Source: Idiomarinaceae bacterium
GTDB taxonomy: Bacteria > Pseudomonadota > Gammaproteobacteria > Enterobacterales > Alteromonadaceae
Direction: 5' to 3'
Assembly (NCBI GenBank): GCA_002685255.1
Contig: NYWU01000004.1
Span: 52,600 to 116,599, forward strand
Length of the DNA stretch: 64,000 nt
Shown here piece by piece: positions 60,009 through 64,000 of this stretch (within the stretch, counting starts at the first letter, position 1; each line of letters starts with the position of its first letter). The notes beneath the pieces were generated by a model that saw only the letters and a program-made list of their open reading frames with translations, was not told the origin of the DNA and ran no database searches. Both the position numbers and the translations under genes were made by a program.

Positions 60009-62999
60009 TTAGAAGCGAGCTTCGAAACCTAAACGAACATAACGAGGAGTCTGCCATGAGTATGCAGCGCCATACCATTGGTTGCGATTACCTTCAGTTA
60101 CTTCATAGTGCTCGTTTAATGAAGTAGCTTCTTGAGTATTCAACACGTTGAATACGTCAAGTGATGCTTTCATATCAACGCCACCAGCAGTGAAGTTGTA
60201 TGCGATAGATGCATCAACATTGAAGGTCCAAGGCGTACGACCTACAGTACCACGCGGTATGCGATTATAAGTACATTCGCCAGTTACATCATCACAATCA
60301 GCGATGTAGAACGTGTCACCGTAGCTACCGTAGATGTTTGGATCCTTGTTCGGATAGCCTTGACCAAACGCTGACAATGGACGACCACTTGACAACGTAC
60401 TGTTAAAGCCAACAGTCCAGTTTTCATCGATGTCATAACTTCCGAACAATTTGAATACATGGCGACGGTCGTTTGCTTGATAACCTTGCGCACCATCCAT
60501 CAATGCTGGGAAGTCAAAGTCCTGAGTAATACCTGGATCCGCTTGGTCGATATCAGACTTAACGGCACCTTCAAAGTTACCAGTACTACGCGACCAAGTG
60601 TAGATGAAGTTCATACGGAAATCTTCTGTATTATACTTCAACTCAGTTTGCCATGCTAAGTACTCGTTATTCGCATCAGGCATTTGGATAGTTGTATCGT
60701 TTGGATGCGTAGTCAACGAACCCTCATCAGGCTGACCATCAAACAACGGTAACTTGCTTTCGTCTAGCTGTTCGCCATCCCAATAGTAACCATCTTTGAA
60801 CCAAGAAGAATCTTCACCTGGATTAATCAACACACAGTACGGGTATGCATAGATACCACAGTAATCATCAAGTGCGCTGGTCACGTCACGATAAGTACCG
60901 CGTAATGAGAATGCGAGGTCGTCATTAATTGACTGCTCGAAACCTACGATAAGTTCCTGACGTGCAAACGGGTCAGCCTCTTGTGATTGGAATACCGGTT
61001 TAGTCGGTACTACAGAAACAGAGCTAGTGGTTTGACTGTTTGCAGCTGAACCATTAACAGGATCCAGTCCTTGAGGAACGCCAGAGTTCGGGTCGATACC
61101 ATCAAAGTAATAATACGTAGTTGTATCGCTTACACCCGACGCAGCACGGTAGATAGTGTTGTTAGGTACTGGCAGGTAGTACTCACCCCAAGTCGCGTAT
61201 AACTTGGTTTCACCAGTGCCAAATACATCCCAACTTGCACCTAGACGCGGCGCCCAGTCAGTATCGAATGAATACAAGATTTGATCAGTAGTACCTGAAC
61301 CTTCGAACTTATCTTTACGGAAACCGATGTTCAACATCACGTTTTCAGTAACACGCCATTCGTCTTCGATGTAGAACGCAGAGAGTTCTGAACCGAACTT
61401 ACCACCACCCTCGAAGATGCGGTCGGATACATAGTCAATAGGAGCACCGGAGTTGTTTGTGAACAATACACCGTTGTCGCCTTGGACTGAGCCACCATTC
61501 TCAAGTGTTGCGTATTCCCAGCTATGACCGCCGATAGGACGAGTAACATTGGTTGAATCACGCTCTTGATAATCGTAACCACCGCGGATTGTGTGGTCAC
61601 CCCAATAATATTCGATGTCTAAACGATACTGAGTGTTTTTATCGAAGTTCTCACCGATAGAGCCGCCAGGACCACATGAAACCGCTGGGTTTGCAACATC
61701 ACGCGTATCGATAACTGTAGAACATTCGGTGTTTGATGGTTCTGAACCATATTGAGTCTCTAACTCACCCGCCATAGCAGATACAGTCAGGTCGTCAGTC
61801 CAATAACCCGTGTAACTTAAGCTATGAGCCGTACCGCCATTCTCAAGAATAGTAGTGCCGATATTGTTACCAATAACGCCAGTGTTAGGATTATATTGGA
61901 ACGTTTCACGCTCTACAGTACGCTCGTTTGAATAACCGAAATAGCTCAAGCGGTGATTCGCGTTGATATCCCAGTCAATCTTAGCGCCCCAGAATAGGTT
62001 ATCGCCACCACTTGAATCATCAACGTTGTAACGTGTATCAGCAGCGAACTCGCCACCTGTCGCTGCAGCGTATTTGCTTTCAGTCGAACCTGGGTTTACT
62101 AACGCATAGATGAACAGGGTGTCTTCAATGATAGGGCCTGAAGCACTCAGCGATACGCTGTATTCGTCAGACTCTGAAACGCTGTTGTCACGGAATACAT
62201 TACCTGTACCACCTTGACCACGCGAAACCTCACCTTCTTCTTGTAGGCCAGACGGTTCAAAGTAAGAAACCGCTGCAAACTCCCACATATTGGTACCGCT
62301 CTTAGTGACAGCGTTAATTACACCACCAGTAGAACGACCGTATTTAGGCGACATACCACCTGTTTTAACTTGGAACTCTTTATAGAATTCGAAAGGCACC
62401 GAGCCACAACCCAATCCACGGCGAGTATCAGTTACTTCTAAGCCGTTTATGTAGCATGAGTTTTCCGCAACCGATGCACCACCAAATGATGCAGTATTAC
62501 CGAAGCCAGAGTCACCCTGAACTGTACCCGGTGCTAACAAAGCAACAGACGTCAAGTTACGAGCTACGGGCAGTTTGTCAAACTCCATTTCGCCAACAAC
62601 TAAACCAGAGTTGGTTGTAGTCACATCGACATTTGAAATGCGTGCGCCAGAAACCTGAATCGTTTCTACTGAGTCGCCAACATTAATTGTTGGGGTCGCG
62701 TTAGTACCAAGCGATACACGAACCGTCTGAGTAGCAACGACTTCTGAGCCGCGGCTAACTTTCAGCTCGTAAGTACCCGTAGGCATTGCCGGAAAACGGA
62801 ATTTCCCATCTTGGACTTCAATTTCGCGCGAGAATCCAGTTTCTGGATTTGTAGCCGTTACAGTCAAACCTTGAACATTCTGAGCTTGCACTTCACCCAA
62901 AATACTTGACTGCTGCTGTGCCATTGCCGGAGCGATAGCAGTCAATGACGCTGCAACAGCTGCAGCGGTCAATGTGCGTTTAAAAAACTGAGATTTCAT
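60009..62999 (-). CDS. Oar-like TonB-dependent receptor with carboxypeptidase-regulatory domain
   Basis: 996 residues from the ATG at 62999 with AGGGAG upstream; a longer frame to 63080 begins in the promoter region. After the signal peptide (ending PAMAQ) comes a carboxypeptidase-regulatory-like fold (about 30-105: GLTVTATNPETGFSREI, FPAMPTGTYELKV). A plug with a Cys-containing loop (ENSCYINGLEVTDTRRGLGC) and GRSTGGVINAVTKSGTN follows. The barrel ends RLGFEARF. This is the OmpA-related Oar type, seen in bacteria that live on proteins. Length is typical. Confidence 0.9.
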   Translation of the reverse strand: MKSQFFKRTLTAAAVAASLTAIAPAMAQQQSSILGEVQAQNVQGLTVTATNPETGFSREIEVQDGKFRFPAMPTGTYELKVSRGSEVVATQTVRVSLGTNATPTINVGDSVETIQVSGARISNVDVTTTNSGLVVGEMEFDKLPVARNLTSVALLAPGTVQGDSGFGNTASFGGASVAENSCYINGLEVTDTRRGLGCGSVPFEFYKEFQVKTGGMSPKYGRSTGGVINAVTKSGTNMWEFAAVSYFEPSGLQEEGEVSRGQGGTGNVFRDNSVSESDEYSVSLSASGPIIEDTLFIYALVNPGSTESKYAAATGGEFAADTRYNVDDSSGGDNLFWGAKIDWDINANHRLSYFGYSNERTVERETFQYNPNTGVIGNNIGTTILENGGTAHSLSYTGYWTDDLTVSAMAGELETQYGSEPSNTECSTVIDTRDVANPAVSCGPGGSIGENFDKNTQYRLDIEYYWGDHTIRGGYDYQERDSTNVTRPIGGHSWEYATLENGGSVQGDNGVLFTNNSGAPIDYVSDRIFEGGGKFGSELSAFYIEDEWRVTENVMLNIGFRKDKFEGSGTTDQILYSFDTDWAPRLGASWDVFGTGETKLYATWGEYYLPVPNNTIYRAASGVSDTTTYYYFDGIDPNSGVPQGLDPVNGSAANSQTTSSVSVVPTKPVFQSQEADPFARQELIVGFEQSINDDLAFSLRGTYRDVTSALDDYCGIYAYPYCVLINPGEDSSWFKDGYYWDGEQLDESKLPLFDGQPDEGSLTTHPNDTTIQMPDANNEYLAWQTELKYNTEDFRMNFIYTWSRSTGNFEGAVKSDIDQADPGITQDFDFPALMDGAQGYQANDRRHVFKLFGSYDIDENWTVGFNSTLSSGRPLSAFGQGYPNKDPNIYGSYGDTFYIADCDDVTGECTYNRIPRGTVGRTPWTFNVDASIAYNFTAGGVDMKASLDVFNVLNTQEATSLNEHYEVTEGNRNQWYGAAYSWQTPRYVRLGFEARF

Positions 63000-63082
63000 A
63001 ATTTGATAACTCCCTGGAATTATTTTTTTATCGTCGCAAGGAAAAAGCCTTGTTGACGTCAATCGAACATAGCAAGACAAGC

Positions 63083-63103
63083 AACATATGTAAACAATAT
63101 GTT
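63083..63103. promoter_or_regulatory. Operator-like repeat upstream of the Oar-like gene
   Basis: AACATAT-N7-ATATGTT is a perfect 7-base inverted repeat in the 128-base gap before the receptor. Confidence 0.35.
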
Positions 63104-63127
63104 TAAATAAATTGGCTTTGATGTTAA

Positions 63128-63781
63128 TTACTTGGCCTGTTTCAGTAGGAAGCGTAATTTTTCGTTGTGAGGCTTGATTTTCATGGCTTGCGATAAAAAC
63201 AATTCAGCACACCCAATCGCATCATCCATCGCATGGTGACTTGTATACATTGGTAGCCCATACCTTGACCGACAGGCCCCTAAGGTCAACGACGAGTTGT
63301 GCAATTGAAGTTCATTGTCAAAAGACATTTTGTTTTTTTCGAAACTCAGCGTGTCAAAAACGCCCAAAGGCTTAAAATGTAAATTTTCTGTTAACCTGTT
63401 GTCACGAAGGTAAGACCAGTCAAGGCTTCTGTGATGGCACACCATAACACACCCGTAAAGTTTTTCTTCCAAGTCTTTTAAGACTTTTTTAACATCACCC
63501 CCGCTACTTAGCTGAGCCTTTGTTAATCCATGAATCGTGGGACTTTGTTGTAAATCGACATCGGGGTCTACGCAAAATTCATGGTACTGTGCTTCACCAA
63601 TTAAGATCATCGGCGGCTTTATTGGAACCCAAGCGATTGACAAGATTTGGTCATTAATAGGATCAAGACCCGTGGTCTCGATATCAATTGCTATATAGGT
63701 ATGATCCTGCCAGGGCTTCTGCAACTGCCTGTGCTTTGTCCATGATTGACGGAGCTTGTTTATACTCATCAGGTTACCCAT
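63128..63781 (-). CDS. DEDD-family 3'-5' exonuclease (DnaQ-like)
   Basis: 217 residues from the ATG at 63781, which overlaps the upstream stop as TGATG. Exo I is IAIDIETTGLD (Asp33, Glu35) and Exo III is SHHAMDDAIGCAELF with the His and Asp expected of the DEDDh group. It removes nucleotides from 3' ends; the exact substrate (DNA proofreading or RNA) is unknown. The pairing with a DUF294/CBS nucleotidyltransferase-like gene is common in gammaproteobacteria. Confidence 0.88.
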   Translation of the reverse strand: MGNLMSINKLRQSWTKHRQLQKPWQDHTYIAIDIETTGLDPINDQILSIAWVPIKPPMILIGEAQYHEFCVDPDVDLQQSPTIHGLTKAQLSSGGDVKKVLKDLEEKLYGCVMVCHHRSLDWSYLRDNRLTENLHFKPLGVFDTLSFEKNKMSFDNELQLHNSSLTLGACRSRYGLPMYTSHHAMDDAIGCAELFLSQAMKIKPHNEKLRFLLKQAK

Positions 63782-64000
63782 CAATACCCCTGCCGACTAA
63801 ACTTAAGCCCTACGCCCTGTTGCGCTTGCTTTATAATTTTAAACGCGGTCTTGAGTTGCCGCCGCGACAGTGTGCTTAAACTATCGGGGTCAATGGCATT
63901 TTTAGGCTCATCGGTATGCCAAACGCGCAGCTGGTGGTCGAGCCTCAGTTGCGTTAAAAACTGCCAAGCTTCGAGTAACGACTGGCGGTCACGTTCGCTA
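63781..64000 (-). CDS. C-terminus of DUF294-type nucleotidyltransferase-like protein (5' end outside window)
   Basis: The last 72 codons are in the window, ending at a TGA at 63783-63781. The piece reads as helical (LEAWQFLTQLRLDHQLR) and ends LKTAFKIIKQAQQ then SRQGY, as in the C-terminal domain of DUF294/CBS proteins that precede such exonucleases. Its stop overlaps the exonuclease ATG by one base. The call rests on this short piece and the neighbour. Confidence 0.6.
   Translation of the reverse strand, partial: SERDRQSLLEAWQFLTQLRLDHQLRVWHTDEPKNAIDPDSLSTLSRRQLKTAFKIIKQAQQGVGLKFSRQGY

Overview
The window reads as chromosomal DNA of a marine gammaproteobacterium of the Alteromonadales, most like the Idiomarinaceae. 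This rests on a polar-type lateral flgB-L/cheVR/flgAMN arrangement, the FlgO/FlgP/FlgT proteins of Vibrio- and Alteromonas-type sheathed or Na+-driven flagella, a pseudaminic-acid locus next to the flagellins, and a run of large TonB-dependent receptors with an S9 peptidase. The genus is an inference; no rRNA lies in the window. Genes are packed tightly and no gap exceeds 300 bases. No phage, insertion sequence or CRISPR array was seen.

1-10,800: flagellin sugar island. A minus-strand operon pseB-pseC-pseF-pseG-formyltransferase (cut by the left edge), joined by 1- to 4-base overlaps, makes CMP-pseudaminic acid. It has a sigma-54 type promoter. Divergent from it, hisH2-hisF2-pseA and a two-domain unknown protein make an amidino-sugar module. 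A Maf/DUF115 flagellin glycosyltransferase faces them.

10,870-33,170: flagellum. Minus strand: cheV-cheR, flgBCDE, flgFGHIJ, flgKL, three flagellins each with its own promoter and terminator, and flaG-fliD-fliS-fliT-like. Plus strand: flgA, flgM-flgN, flgP, flgT. The promoters form a readable hierarchy: sigma-54 sites (GG-N10-GC) before flgB, flgF, flgA and pseB, and sigma-28 sites (TAAA-N15-GCCGATAA) before flgK, all three flagellins, flaG, flgM and flgP. A tRNA-Arg(CCU) closes the block.

33,300-35,950: a PAS-GGDEF-EAL protein and a histidine-kinase-like ATPase.

36,020-45,860: a tightly coupled minus-strand cluster of a DUF1499 membrane protein, a TonB receptor, a fusion of a VTT (TVP38/DedA-like) membrane domain to an FAD disulfide oxidoreductase, a YnjB/YnjC/YnjD ABC importer, a YnjF-like CDP-alcohol phosphotransferase and a fatty-acid-hydroxylase/sterol-desaturase family protein. 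This is the best candidate for an undescribed system.

45,920-47,540: two FlgO-family genes behind a clear sigma-28 promoter, far from the other flagellar genes, and a LytTR regulator.

47,690-64,000: an S9 peptidase, four large TonB-dependent receptors with strong terminators and operator-like inverted repeats, a methyltransferase, a DEDD exonuclease and the end of a DUF294-type gene. The likely theme is uptake and use of peptides or other large nutrients.
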